From the NCBI GenBank assembly GCA_039180875.1, contig JBCDCY010000001.1, positions 1,054,001 to 1,118,000 of the forward strand: 64,000 nucleotides of DNA, in the 5' to 3' direction. The position numbers were made by a program, and so were the translations under genes. This DNA is from JBCDCY01 sp039180875 (GTDB taxonomy: Bacteria; Pseudomonadota; Alphaproteobacteria; Rhodobacterales; Rhodobacteraceae). Shown in pieces: positions 26,728 through 35,557 of this stretch. The number at the start of each line of letters is the position of its first letter. Position 1 is the first letter of the stretch. Under the pieces are notes generated by a model. It was given only the letters and a program-made list of their open reading frames with translations, did no database searches and was not told the DNA's origin.

Positions 26728-28482
26728 TCAGAGCAGCAGGTCGGATTGGTCGATCGAGGTGATGCCGAGCAGCGTGATCTCGAAATCCGCCACCAGATCG
26801 CCGTCCACATCGCCCATCAGCACGCCGTCGACCCCGTCGGTCTCGAAGCTGAGCTCGCCCGCCCCGCTGAAGGAGGCGGCGCCGACGAAGGTGAAGGCCT
26901 CGTCCGAACTGCCGCCGCTGACGGCGTCGATGGCGCTGAAGTCGAGCTTGTCGACGCCCTCGTCCCAGTCGGTGATGATGTCGCCCGCCCCAACCTGGGC
27001 GTCGGCGATGTCGGTCAACAGGAAGGTGTCGGCCCCGCCCCCGCCGGTCAGGGTGTCGGCGCCCGTGCCGCCGTTGATGGTGTCGAAACCGGCCCCGCCG
27101 TGCAGCTCGTCGTTGTCCTTGCCACCGTTCAGCACATCGGCGTCCAGACCACCGCGGATCCAGTCGGAGTGTTCGCCGCCGTTCAGCGTATCTCGGCCGT
27201 TGCCGCCGAGGATCCGGTCGTCGCCGCGCCCGCCCTCGACCTGGTCCCAGCCGCCCATGCCCCAAAGCCGATCAACCCCGTCGCCGCCGTCGAGCACATC
27301 GTCATTGGCACCGCCGAACAGCAGGTCGTTGGCCGCCCCACCCGACATCGTGTCATTGCCGTCGCCGCCCTCCAGCCGGTTGCGCGCGGCGTTGCCGGTG
27401 ATGATGTCGACGCTCGAACCGCCGATCGCGTTCTCGATAAGGGAGCGCTCATCCCCCTGATATTGCAGGGCATTGTAGATGTTGCCGCTGGCGTACTGGC
27501 TGTTGGGATAGCCGCCGAGATAGGCCAGCTGATTGAAGGAGAAGGTGGAGGCCGCGCCGGGACTGAGGTCGATCGACACCGGCAGCGTGTAGGCGCTGAG
27601 GTCGTAGGTATCGATGCCGCCGCCGTCCCAGATGGTGGCGAAGATCACGTTGCCGCCGGCATTGGTGCCCGCCTCACCATTGACGTAGGTGATGCCGCTG
27701 CTGGCGTTCCAGGAATAGACCGTGTCGCCGCTATTGGTCTCGAAATCGGCGCCGTAAAGGTGCTGCAGCGCGGCGATATCGGCCATCATGAAGGTCTGCG
27801 GCGCGCCCCAGGTCTCGTAGTTGTAGCCGCTCGCATTGTCACCGACATAGCTGCGGTAGGTCATGACGGAGTATTCGACGCTGTCGTACTCCGTCGGTAG
27901 GGCGCCGTTATAGTTGTCCTCGTGCCCGTGGCTGAGACCCAGGTTGTGGCCGAGCTCATGCCAGACCGTGTGCCAGGCGTAATTGCCTTGCTGCGGATCT
28001 GTGTAGTCGTAGTTGCCGGTGTGGAACCAGGCATCGCCGCCGGACGATCCGGTCGAGGGATAGTAGGCCCAGGCCGTGCCGAAGTTGTAGGGATCGCTGG
28101 TGGTCGAGGCGACGCGGATATCGGCGCCCTCCTCCGCCGTCTCGCGGAAAGAGAGGTTGGTGAAACCCTCGACGGAGAAGCCGTCATTCGCGCTCGAACC
28201 CCAGTCGAGCTCCAGCGCGGCGCGCACCGCCTCCCGCATGCCGGCGCTGGCGGCGATCAGGCCCGCGGCCTCGTCACTGCTGTATTCGGAGTTGTCGGTG
28301 GGGAAGGAGAAGGTGATCTCAGAGGCGGTCCAGGCCCGGCCTTGCAACACCCCGTCGATCAGGCTGTTGCCGCTCGCGGTGACCGAGGTGTTGACGCCGG
28401 AGCCGCCGCCGGATCCGTTTCCGGCCGCGGCATAGTCGCACTCATCAGCCCAGGGCCGCAGCGCCGTGCAAATTCCACACAT
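26728..28482 (-). CDS. Serralysin-like M10 metalloprotease with RTX repeats
   Basis: A protein of about 584 residues. The zinc site HELGHNLGLSHGH lies near residue 180 and is followed by the Met-turn SVMTYRSY. The C-terminal half has about a dozen RTX nonapeptides (GGDGNDTMS, GGRGDDRIL, GGTGADTLT and others) that bind Ca2+ after secretion, ending in the hydrophobic ITSIDQSDLLL typical of type I secretion substrates. The start at 28482 (MCGICTALRPW) is chosen for its GGGGTGA site and because similar Cys-containing starts occur in this family. No type I secretion genes are nearby. Confidence 0.88.
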   Translation of the reverse strand: MCGICTALRPWADECDYAAAGNGSGGGSGVNTSVTASGNSLIDGVLQGRAWTASEITFSFPTDNSEYSSDEAAGLIAASAGMREAVRAALELDWGSSANDGFSVEGFTNLSFRETAEEGADIRVASTTSDPYNFGTAWAYYPSTGSSGGDAWFHTGNYDYTDPQQGNYAWHTVWHELGHNLGLSHGHEDNYNGALPTEYDSVEYSVMTYRSYVGDNASGYNYETWGAPQTFMMADIAALQHLYGADFETNSGDTVYSWNASSGITYVNGEAGTNAGGNVIFATIWDGGGIDTYDLSAYTLPVSIDLSPGAASTFSFNQLAYLGGYPNSQYASGNIYNALQYQGDERSLIENAIGGSSVDIITGNAARNRLEGGDGNDTMSGGAANDLLFGGANDDVLDGGDGVDRLWGMGGWDQVEGGRGDDRILGGNGRDTLNGGEHSDWIRGGLDADVLNGGKDNDELHGGAGFDTINGGTGADTLTGGGGADTFLLTDIADAQVGAGDIITDWDEGVDKLDFSAIDAVSGGSSDEAFTFVGAASFSGAGELSFETDGVDGVLMGDVDGDLVADFEITLLGITSIDQSDLLL

Positions 28483-28700
28483 ATTTTTCACCCCACAATC
28501 GCAGCCGGCGCAGCCGAACGGATGCGCCGCCCGGACGCCGGCGGCTTCGCCGCGACGACGTCCGACAGTCAAACAAGTCACTCCCCGCGGTAACGGCTAG
28601 TCAGGCTTTGGGGCGAGTTCTGGGCACCTGAGGGGCGGCTTTTGGGCGTCTGCGCCCAAATGGAGGGGTTCCGAATGGAGGGATCCGTTGGCCGCTGCCG

Positions 28701-30071
28701 TCAGGGGCTGGTCGGCAGGCCGGCGCGGCCCTGGTTCAGGTCGCCGAAATCGGCGTAGGCGGCCTGGGCTTGCTGGTAGGCGCGCATATGGGCGAGCACC
28801 CGGGCATAGTCCGCATCGCCGGCGCCCTCGAGCCGGGCGGCCTTGGCGGAGAGATAGCGTTCTGCCGCGCCGCGCAGCACCTGGAGCAGGCCGTCGGGCC
28901 AGCGGCCCACCTTGGCGCCGGCCTGCTCCAGCCGGGCGATGGCCGGGCCCTGCAGCGCCAGCGCCTGGGTGAGACTGCGCAGCGTCGCAGCCTCCGCCGC
29001 CGTCTCGATGATCCAGCGCTCCTCCTCCGACAGGCCTTCCCAGAAGGGGCGGTGGATCAGCAACTCAAGATAGGTGACCTGCTGGTGCCAGGTCTGGCCG
29101 TAGTAGTAGGGCGCCGCGCTGACCACCGGGGTGAGGTCGGCCTCGGCGTTCGCCAAGTGGCCCTGGCCAAGGGCTGCCTTGATCATCAGGATCTCGGTCG
29201 AGGGCAGGTTGAGCTCGTAGGCGTCGATATTGCCGGTGGCGATCATGCCGTGGGGTGGCAGGCCGGGGACGAAGCCGCCGAAGGTCAGGCGGTCGATCTC
29301 CTGGGCCAGCGGATTGTCATCGGTCGGGCAGGGCCGGTCGGCCTGTTCGCAACGGGTCGCTTGACCGATGCGGGCGACCGCGACCCCGGCCTCGGCGCAG
29401 GCCTCCCCCCAGATGCCGGCGCCGGGTTCGGGCCAGCGCACGATCCAGGGCTTCTCGCAAAGCGTGCGCATGGCTTCGAGCGGCGTGTTGCCGTCAGCCG
29501 TCGGGTCCGGCAGTGCCTCGGGAAACCAGCCACCCCCCTGGGTCATGGTCATGGCGATCGGCAGGACGACGATATCGCCGATGCGGCGCGCATAGATCTC
29601 CTGCTGCAGGGCGAGGCCGCCGCCGTCGTAGAGGTAGGCGGCGAATTCGTCGGCTTCGAGCCCGAAGGGCAGGGCCGCGACGTAGAGCTCGCCGAGCTCC
29701 AGCCCGTTCTGGTTGGCGATGCCGATGCCGAGATCGACGCCGCCGCCCGCCCGACCCGCGGCTACGGCGGCGTAGGTCGTGGCGAAGGCATCCATGTCGG
29801 CCACCGGCCCGGCGACGGCATCCCGGTCGCTTTCCGGCACCTCACCGCTCACATGGTAGGTGAGGCGCTTGTCGTGGGGGGCGAGGCCACGGTTCACCTG
29901 CTCGATGAACAGCATCGCCAACCCACCGAGCGGATGGGCGCCGCTCCGCGGGGCATCCACGACCTGCATCGGCGGGAAGTTCGTCTGCATTGCGATGTCC
30001 TCGGCAAACGCCGGGGCGCCCAGCAGGCCCGCCCCCAGCGCCAGGACGCACGCGGATCTCAGCATTGGCAC
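28701..30071 (-). CDS. Orphan TRAP-type (DctP-like) periplasmic binding protein
   Basis: A 456-residue exported protein with a signal peptide (residues 3-23, cleavage after AFA). The overall pattern, including LPSTEILMIKAALGQG, APYYYGQTWHQQVTYLELLIHRPFWEGLSEEERWIIE and C-terminal helices, matches TRAP transporter DctP proteins, though it is longer than the usual ~330 residues. No DctQ or DctM membrane genes lie beside it, so ligand and partner are unknown. A GTG start at 30071 sits seven bases after GGGAGG; an ATG two codons later is also possible. Confidence 0.7.
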   Translation of the reverse strand: MPMLRSACVLALGAGLLGAPAFAEDIAMQTNFPPMQVVDAPRSGAHPLGGLAMLFIEQVNRGLAPHDKRLTYHVSGEVPESDRDAVAGPVADMDAFATTYAAVAAGRAGGGVDLGIGIANQNGLELGELYVAALPFGLEADEFAAYLYDGGGLALQQEIYARRIGDIVVLPIAMTMTQGGGWFPEALPDPTADGNTPLEAMRTLCEKPWIVRWPEPGAGIWGEACAEAGVAVARIGQATRCEQADRPCPTDDNPLAQEIDRLTFGGFVPGLPPHGMIATGNIDAYELNLPSTEILMIKAALGQGHLANAEADLTPVVSAAPYYYGQTWHQQVTYLELLIHRPFWEGLSEEERWIIETAAEAATLRSLTQALALQGPAIARLEQAGAKVGRWPDGLLQVLRGAAERYLSAKAARLEGAGDADYARVLAHMRAYQQAQAAYADFGDLNQGRAGLPTSP

Positions 30072-30095
30072 AGTCTTGCCTCCCCGCCCGGGCGC

Positions 30096-30527
30096 TCAGT
30101 GATCGGCGGCCTGGCCCTGGTCGAAGACATCGCCGACCAGCATCACGACGGGGACATCGCCCGCATTCTCCCACCACTGGGCGATGCCGCCGACATCCAT
30201 CGTCACCTCGCCCGCCCGGCGCACGATCGGCCCGTCGGTGTCGGAGCGATGCTCGATTGCCTCGCCGGAGATAATGTAGGTGAGCGCCGGGCGCCCCTCA
30301 TGGCTGTGGATCGGCACGATGCCCCCCGGCGCCAGCGTCACATAGCGGGTGCGAAAGCCGAGCGTGCCGCCCTCGGGAAACTCCTTGCCGAGGTCGATGA
30401 CGTTCAGATCCCGCAGTGTGAAGCCCTGGGGCGCGGCCGGGCCGGTCAGGCCGTTGATCTCGCGATCCTCGGCCAGGGCGGACCCGGGCAGCAGGAGCGC
30501 CGCGAGGAGGATGAGGGGGGTGCGCAT
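30096..30527 (-). CDS. Secreted cupin-domain protein 1
   Basis: A 143-residue protein with a signal peptide (residues 1-19, cleaved after ALA) and a single cupin barrel. The metal-binding motif appears as PIHSHEGRPALTYIISGEAIEH, and the second motif includes IAQWWENAGDVPVVML. It is a clear paralogue of the next gene upstream (both have HRSDTDGP/HRSDSDTP and WWENAGD). Periplasmic location is predicted; the substrate is unknown. It lies 28 bases after the other cupin and 25 bases before the TRAP-type binding protein, probably as one operon. Confidence 0.75.
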   Translation of the reverse strand: MRTPLILLAALLLPGSALAEDREINGLTGPAAPQGFTLRDLNVIDLGKEFPEGGTLGFRTRYVTLAPGGIVPIHSHEGRPALTYIISGEAIEHRSDTDGPIVRRAGEVTMDVGGIAQWWENAGDVPVVMLVGDVFDQGQAADH

Positions 30528-30554
30528 GATCTCTCTCCCGATCTCTATCGCGGG

Positions 30555-31073
30555 TCAGTTGGCGTGCAGGTCGAGGCCGAGCATGCGGACCGGGATGTCG
30601 CCCGCATTCTCCCACCAATGCACGACGCCGTCCTCCTCCACCGACAAGTCGCCGGGGCCGTAGGATTTGGGCGTGTCGCTGTCGCTTCGATGCTCCGTCA
30701 CCGTGCCTTCGAGGACATAGATGTAGGCCGGCCGGTTGGCGTGGGAGTGGACCGGGACGACGCCGCCGGGCTCGAGCGTCCAGAGCCGGGCGCGTAGCTT
30801 GCGCCCCTCAAGGCCGGGAAGCTCGCCCGTGAGGTCGGGGTTGGCCAAGGTCTCGAAGGACAGGCCGACGGGCTCGGTCGGCCCCTCGAAGCCCTGGGCC
30901 ATGGCGGGCCCGGGCGCGAAGAGCGCGAAAAGCTCCGCCAATGTGCCCTCCCATTCCGGGCCGACGTCGAGGTGGTCGGGATGGGCGAGGGCGGGGGCGG
31001 CGCCGAGCCCGAGGACGGCCGCAAGCACGGCGGCAGGGGCGTTCAGCCGGCGGGGGATCGTCGCGCGGATCAT
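30555..31073 (-). CDS. Secreted cupin-domain protein 2
   Basis: A 172-residue protein with a signal peptide (to about residue 30, ALA) and a cupin fold: PVHSHANRPAYIYVLEGTVTEHRSD, then VVHWWENAGDIPVRML. Compared with cupin 1 it has an extra ~45-residue segment after the signal peptide. It is the first gene of a cupin–cupin–binding protein operon. A GAGGAG site precedes the ATG. Function unknown; members of this group are often annotated only as cupins. Confidence 0.75.
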   Translation of the reverse strand: MIRATIPRRLNAPAAVLAAVLGLGAAPALAHPDHLDVGPEWEGTLAELFALFAPGPAMAQGFEGPTEPVGLSFETLANPDLTGELPGLEGRKLRARLWTLEPGGVVPVHSHANRPAYIYVLEGTVTEHRSDSDTPKSYGPGDLSVEEDGVVHWWENAGDIPVRMLGLDLHAN

Positions 31074-31215
31074 CGCGGGGCTCCTCTCAGATCATGGGTG
31101 GGGATGGCATCGGGCTGCCCCTTGCGCTGCTACCTAGGGGCGGCAGCGGCGGGGACCATAGCAATACGGAACCCTTGGCCGATGGCGGCGCGACGTATGG
31201 CCCGCCGGCCGGCGA

Positions 31216-31968
31216 TCAGGCCTCTGCCATCGCCCTGAACGCCGCCGCGGTCGCGTCGTCCATCGGGAAGTAAAGCTCGACCTTCAGATCGTCGAGCGTC
31301 ACATCCTCCGGCGTGCCGATCTGGGCAATCGTGGCGAACATCGACAGCCGCAGGTCGCCGTGATGCACGATCGTCGGGATCACCGGATCGGCGGCGTCCG
31401 TGCCACCCTCCTCGATCTCCGCCAGATGGGCGATCGCCCGGTCGAAGGCGGCGACGCCGCCCTGGGCCAGGCTTTCGAGCCTTAGCCGCGCGGCCACACG
31501 CCGGGCCACGGCGGGCCAGTTTTCCACCGCGGCGGGCAGCGCGTCGGAGGTCATCAGATCGAGCAGACTGTCGCCTTCGCCGACCCCGAAGGCGCCGAAC
31601 AGCGCCCGCGCCGTCTGGTTGGCCTGGCGGATCGTCCAAAGCCGATCCACCGCCAGACCGGGATAGGGCATGTGGCGGTCCAGCATCCGCTCCACCGCTT
31701 GGCGGATCGGGGCCATGGCGCCGTCCGACCATTGCCGGCCGGCATAGCGGGCGGCAAAGCCGGCATGGGTGAGCAGCTGGTTGCGGGCGTCGAGCGGCAG
31801 GTGCAGCGCTTCGCTCAGCTGCAGCACCATCGCCCGGCTCGGCCGGGCGCGCCCGGTCTCGAGAAAGGACAGGTGCCGGCTGGAAATCCCCGCCTCGCCC
31901 GCAAGATCGAGCTGGCTGTAGCGCCGGGCGGCGCGCCACGTCTTCAGGCTTCGCGCGAAGGCGGTCAT
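31216..31968 (-). CDS. XRE-type regulator with MmyB-like ligand-binding domain
   Basis: A 250-residue regulator. The helix-turn-helix spans residues 7-60 (RSLKTWRAARRYSQLDLAGEAGISSRHLSFLETGRARPS). The C-terminal part (LAVDRLWTIRQANQTARALFGAFG onward) matches the MmyB-type PAS-like domain that binds a small ligand in this family. It diverges from the small membrane-protein gene at 32071 with about 100 bases between, so that gene is the likely target. Confidence 0.85.
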   Translation of the reverse strand: MTAFARSLKTWRAARRYSQLDLAGEAGISSRHLSFLETGRARPSRAMVLQLSEALHLPLDARNQLLTHAGFAARYAGRQWSDGAMAPIRQAVERMLDRHMPYPGLAVDRLWTIRQANQTARALFGAFGVGEGDSLLDLMTSDALPAAVENWPAVARRVAARLRLESLAQGGVAAFDRAIAHLAEIEEGGTDAADPVIPTIVHHGDLRLSMFATIAQIGTPEDVTLDDLKVELYFPMDDATAAAFRAMAEA

Positions 31969-32070
31969 GCCCCGTCCTATCTCGGCCGCTGCGAACGTTC
32001 ACCTACCTCTCAGGTAATTGCCAGCACGACCTGGACGGCGAAAGCTCTCCGCAAACCGATGGAGGTGCCC

Positions 32071-32514
32071 ATGGCAAGCCGTGCCGCTCACAAGACCTGG
32101 CTCAAGGTCTCTGCAATCGTCGTCGGGTCGTTCGGCCCGGCCCTGTCGCTGGCCACCATACCGGCCTTCAACGAGCCGGCGCGCTGGGGCCTCGACCTGC
32201 TCACCTGGCCGCTCGACGGCTTTCCGACTTATCAGGCGGAGGAAATGCGGTTCCTCTCGGCCCTGTCGGGCGGTTTCCTGGCGGGCTGGGGGGTGATGAT
32301 CTGGTGCCTCTCGGCCTGGGTCCACGACCTGGCGCCGGAGGCGGTACGGCGGGTGCTGCTGAGCAGCGCGCTGGTGTGGTTCGTGGTCGACAGCACCGGC
32401 TCCGTGACGTCGGGCCATTGGCCCAACGTGATCTGGAACATCCTCGTCCTGCTTTTGGTGGTGGGGCCAATGTGGCGCCCGGCCGACGATCTGGTCGAGG
32501 CACGGGCAGGCTAG
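32071..32514 (+). CDS. Small four-helix membrane protein divergent from the XRE regulator
   Basis: A 147-residue protein with about four hydrophobic segments: residues 10-27, 60-83 (FLSALSGGFLAGWGVMIWCLSAW), 95-112 and 118-133. The start at 32071 follows GGAGGTG; an ATG four codons upstream is less well placed. No family recognised with confidence. Divergent pairing with an MmyB-type regulator suggests that regulator controls it. Confidence 0.65.
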   Translation: MASRAAHKTWLKVSAIVVGSFGPALSLATIPAFNEPARWGLDLLTWPLDGFPTYQAEEMRFLSALSGGFLAGWGVMIWCLSAWVHDLAPEAVRRVLLSSALVWFVVDSTGSVTSGHWPNVIWNILVLLLVVGPMWRPADDLVEARAG

Positions 32515-32893
32515 AGCGCACCCTGATCCTCTGCCCGGACCGCCGGCTTCGGCCATGCCGAACCGGCGTGTCGCGGTACGAAACAGGGCACCTGCGCCCC
32601 GGATCGCCGGCCTTCGCTCGCGCGATCGTTAACTCTCGCGGCCGTTCTGCCTAATAATCGGGCATTTTCAGGGGCTAGGGCCCGTCTCGTGGGGCCCTCG
32701 CGCATCTACATTTCTCAGAAAAGGCGTGGATATCTCCCGGAGATCGTGTTCGGATCACGCAATGTCGCTCTTTGTCTACCTGACGGTGTCGAGTGACGAA
32801 ACGCTGGACGGGTGACTGGACGGAGAAAGCGCGCGGGTCGGGATGGCCTGTACAAGACAATCGAACACAACAAACCACGACAGGGGAGACTTC
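32515..32893. other. Intergenic region before the ABC importer
   Basis: 379 bases without a convincing gene. It contains an inverted repeat, AGGGCCC at 32677-32683 and GGGCCCT at 32692-32698, not followed by a T run, so it is a weak terminator candidate for the membrane-protein gene or a regulatory hairpin. The promoter of the ABC-importer operon should lie in the remaining ~190 bases, but I see no clear -35/-10 pair. A GGGGAG ribosome site lies just before 32894. Confidence 0.4.
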
Positions 32894-34495
32894 ATGACCA
32901 AGAAAAACCAGATGCTCATCGACCGTCTGGCCGAGGCCGCCCGACAGGGCAAGATCTCGCGCCGGAACTTCATGCATCATTCCATGGCCGCGGGCCTCAC
33001 GACTGTGACGGCGACCGGGCTCTGGACCAGCAGCGCGCTTTCCCAGCCGAAATCCGGTGGGACGCTGCGGGTCGCTCAGCACGACGGGAACACCGCCGAC
33101 ACCCACGACATCGGGGTCTATCAGTCGAACTTCGACATCGGTCTGGTGCACACCCACCGATCGTTCCTGACGATGATCAACCCCGACGGCTCCCTCGGTC
33201 CCGATCTGGCGACGGAGTGGGAGGCCTCGGCCGACGCGGCGGAGTGGACGTTCAGGCTCAACTCGGCGGCGACGTTCCACAACGGCAATCCGGTGACGGC
33301 GAACGATGTTGTCGCCTCGATGAACTATCACCGGGGTGAGGCCTCGACCTCCGCTGCCAAGGCATTGCTCGCCGGCGTCACCGACATCCGCGACAACGGC
33401 GACAGCGTGACGTTCGTGCTGGACTCCGGCAACGCCGACCTGCCTTGGCTGATGACCGACTATCACCTGGCCATCGTGCCGGCGAACCCGGACGGCACGG
33501 CGGACTGGCAGTCGGGCATCGGCTCCGGCCCCTATCGGATCGTCGAGCTCGACTTCGGCACTGGCGCGCGGTTGGTGCGCCACGACGGCTGGCACGGTGA
33601 GGGCGCCTATTTCGACGAGATCGAGATGCTCGTCATCAACGACCCGAACGCGCGTCAGACGGCGTTGGTCACGGGTGACGTCGACACCGTGACGCTTCTC
33701 GAGAACAAGACCCTCGGCCTGCTTGCGCGCAATTCCGACATCGTGGTGGAGAACGTGGCCTCGGCCCAGGCGCTCACCATGCCGATGCATATGGACACCG
33801 CCCCCTTCGATGTGCCCGAGGTGCGCATGGCGCTGAAGCTCGCCATCAACCGCGAGGAGTTGGTGGAGAAGATCACCTTCGGCGCGGCGACGGTGGGTAA
33901 CGACTTCCACCACTCGCCGGCCATGCCCTTCTGGCCGGACGACATCGAGCAGCGCCAATACGACCCGGATCAGGCGCGTTCGCTGCTGGCCAGTGTCGGG
34001 ATGGAGGGTCTGAGCGTCAACTTCTCGACGGCGGACTCGGTCACCACCGGTGCCGTGGACGCGGCCGTGCTCTACGCCGAGCAGGCCAAGGCCGCGGGCA
34101 TCAACATCAACGTCGTGCGCGAGCCGAACGACGGCTATTGGTCCGACGTCTGGCTGGTCAAGCCTTGGTGCATGGTCACCTGGGGCGCGCGCCCGACGCC
34201 TGACGTGATGTATTCGTTGGCCTATCAGGCCGATGCCGCCTGGAACGAGAGCCGCTGGAAGAACCCGCGGTTCAACGAGCTGCTGCAGCAGGCGAAGTCG
34301 GAGCTAGACAACGATCTTCGCGCCGAGATGTATCGCGAAATGGCGGTGCTGGCGCGGGACGATGGAGGCACCGTCATCCCCTACTTCCCGAACTTCGTCT
34401 ACGCGCGGCGCACCAATGTGAGCCGGGGCGAGCATCTGTCGCCGGCCTGGTCGGCGGACGGCTACCGCTACGCCAGCCGCTGGTGGTTCGCTTAA
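32894..34495 (+). CDS. ABC importer substrate-binding protein (peptide/opine/nickel class, Tat-exported)
   Basis: A 533-residue family-5 extracellular solute-binding protein. The twin-arginine motif is SRRNFM (about residues 23-28), followed by a hydrophobic stretch to about residue 50. Family features are GGTLRVA near the mature start, SLGPDLATEWEAS, FHNGNPVTANDVVAS and SGPYRIVEL. The start at 32894 has GGGGAG upstream. It is the first gene of the importer, followed by two permeases and a fused ATPase. The catabolic genes next door suggest a nitrogenous, possibly methylated ligand; this is inference. Confidence 0.9.
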   Translation: MTKKNQMLIDRLAEAARQGKISRRNFMHHSMAAGLTTVTATGLWTSSALSQPKSGGTLRVAQHDGNTADTHDIGVYQSNFDIGLVHTHRSFLTMINPDGSLGPDLATEWEASADAAEWTFRLNSAATFHNGNPVTANDVVASMNYHRGEASTSAAKALLAGVTDIRDNGDSVTFVLDSGNADLPWLMTDYHLAIVPANPDGTADWQSGIGSGPYRIVELDFGTGARLVRHDGWHGEGAYFDEIEMLVINDPNARQTALVTGDVDTVTLLENKTLGLLARNSDIVVENVASAQALTMPMHMDTAPFDVPEVRMALKLAINREELVEKITFGAATVGNDFHHSPAMPFWPDDIEQRQYDPDQARSLLASVGMEGLSVNFSTADSVTTGAVDAAVLYAEQAKAAGININVVREPNDGYWSDVWLVKPWCMVTWGARPTPDVMYSLAYQADAAWNESRWKNPRFNELLQQAKSELDNDLRAEMYREMAVLARDDGGTVIPYFPNFVYARRTNVSRGEHLSPAWSADGYRYASRWWFA

Positions 34496-34508
34496 GTCGA
34501 CGCTTTGG

Positions 34509-34535
34509 AGGGCCCGCGCCGTCCGTGCGGGCCCT
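34509..34535 (+). terminator. Strong hairpin between binding-protein and permease genes
   Basis: A 9-bp perfect stem, AGGGCCCGC at 34509-34517 pairing with GCGGGCCCT at 34527-34535, with a 9-base loop, 14 bases after the stop of the binding-protein gene. No U run follows, so it is more likely a partial terminator or mRNA 3'-end stabiliser that keeps binding-protein levels above permease levels, as in many ABC operons. Confidence 0.55.
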
Positions 34536-34590
34536 TCGCCCACGGCCATAATCAAAACGAGTGCCGGACAAGCGGCGCGTGGAGGGACAT

Positions 34591-35547
34591 ATGGGGGATC
34601 TTCTTGGTCTGGTGCTGAAGCGCCTGGGCCTGGGGCTGGTGGCGCTGCTCGTCGTCTCGGTCCTGATCTTCTTCGCGGTCGAGCTTCTGCCCGGCGACAT
34701 CGCCCAGGCCGTCCTCGGCCAAAGTGCTACGGAAGAGACGGTGCAGGCGCTGCGCGAACGCCTCGGCCTCGATCGCCCCGCCATCGTGCGGTATTTTGAT
34801 TGGCTCGGCGGCGCGGTCACCGGCGATTTCGGCGTCTCGCTGGTCTCGGGCGAGCGGGTGAGCGAGGCGATCTCCGACCGCTTCGTCAACACGCTCTTCC
34901 TCGCCGCCTACGCCGCCGTCCTCGCCGTACCGATCGCGATCTTCCTCGGCATCCTGGTGGCGCTCCTGCGGAACTCGATCTTCGATCGGGTGGCCAACGT
35001 GCTGACGCTCACCTCGATCTCCTCGCCCGAATTTTTCCTCGGCTACGTGCTGATCCTCTACCTCGCGGTGCGGGCCAGCATGTTCCCGGCGATCGCCAGC
35101 CTCTCCGGCGACATGACGTTCCTCGAGCTTCTGCACCGGACGTTCCTGCCGGCGCTTACCCTGGTGCTGGTGGTGACAGCGCACATGATGCGGATGACCC
35201 GGGCGGCGATCATCAACCTGCTCTCATCGCCCTATATCGAGATGGCGCGGCTGAAGGGCATGCCGCCCTTCAAGGTGATCGTGCGCCACGCGCTCCCCAA
35301 TGCCTGGGCGCCGATCATCAACGTCGTCGCACTCAACCTCGCCTACCTGATCACCGGCGTGGTGCTGGTCGAGGTCGTCTTCGTCTACCCGGGTGTGGGC
35401 CAGTTGCTGGTCGATGCGGTCTCCAAACGCGATTTCCCGATCGTGCAGGCCTGTTGCCTGATCTTTGCCGCCACCTTCATCCTTTTGAACCTGGCGGCGG
35501 ATGTGGGGACGATCCTCACCAATCCGCGTCTCCGGCATCCGAAGTGA
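34591..35547 (+). CDS. ABC importer permease, DppB-like
   Basis: A 318-residue permease with about six membrane helices. The N-terminal helix is followed by ELLPGDIAQAVLG and RERLGLDRPAIVRY, typical of DppB/OppB. The EAA-type loop reads EMARLKGMPPFKVIVRHALPNAWAP (about residues 217-241). The start at 34591 has GGAGGGAC before it. It pairs with the next gene to form the membrane channel. Confidence 0.92.
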   Translation: MGDLLGLVLKRLGLGLVALLVVSVLIFFAVELLPGDIAQAVLGQSATEETVQALRERLGLDRPAIVRYFDWLGGAVTGDFGVSLVSGERVSEAISDRFVNTLFLAAYAAVLAVPIAIFLGILVALLRNSIFDRVANVLTLTSISSPEFFLGYVLILYLAVRASMFPAIASLSGDMTFLELLHRTFLPALTLVLVVTAHMMRMTRAAIINLLSSPYIEMARLKGMPPFKVIVRHALPNAWAPIINVVALNLAYLITGVVLVEVVFVYPGVGQLLVDAVSKRDFPIVQACCLIFAATFILLNLAADVGTILTNPRLRHPK

Positions 35548-35557
35548 AGTCCGCACC

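Noticed and set aside
26637..28482. CRISPR or tandem DNA repeat in the RTX gene
   Set aside because: The repetition is at the protein level (RTX nonapeptides) and the DNA copies are diverged with no spacers.
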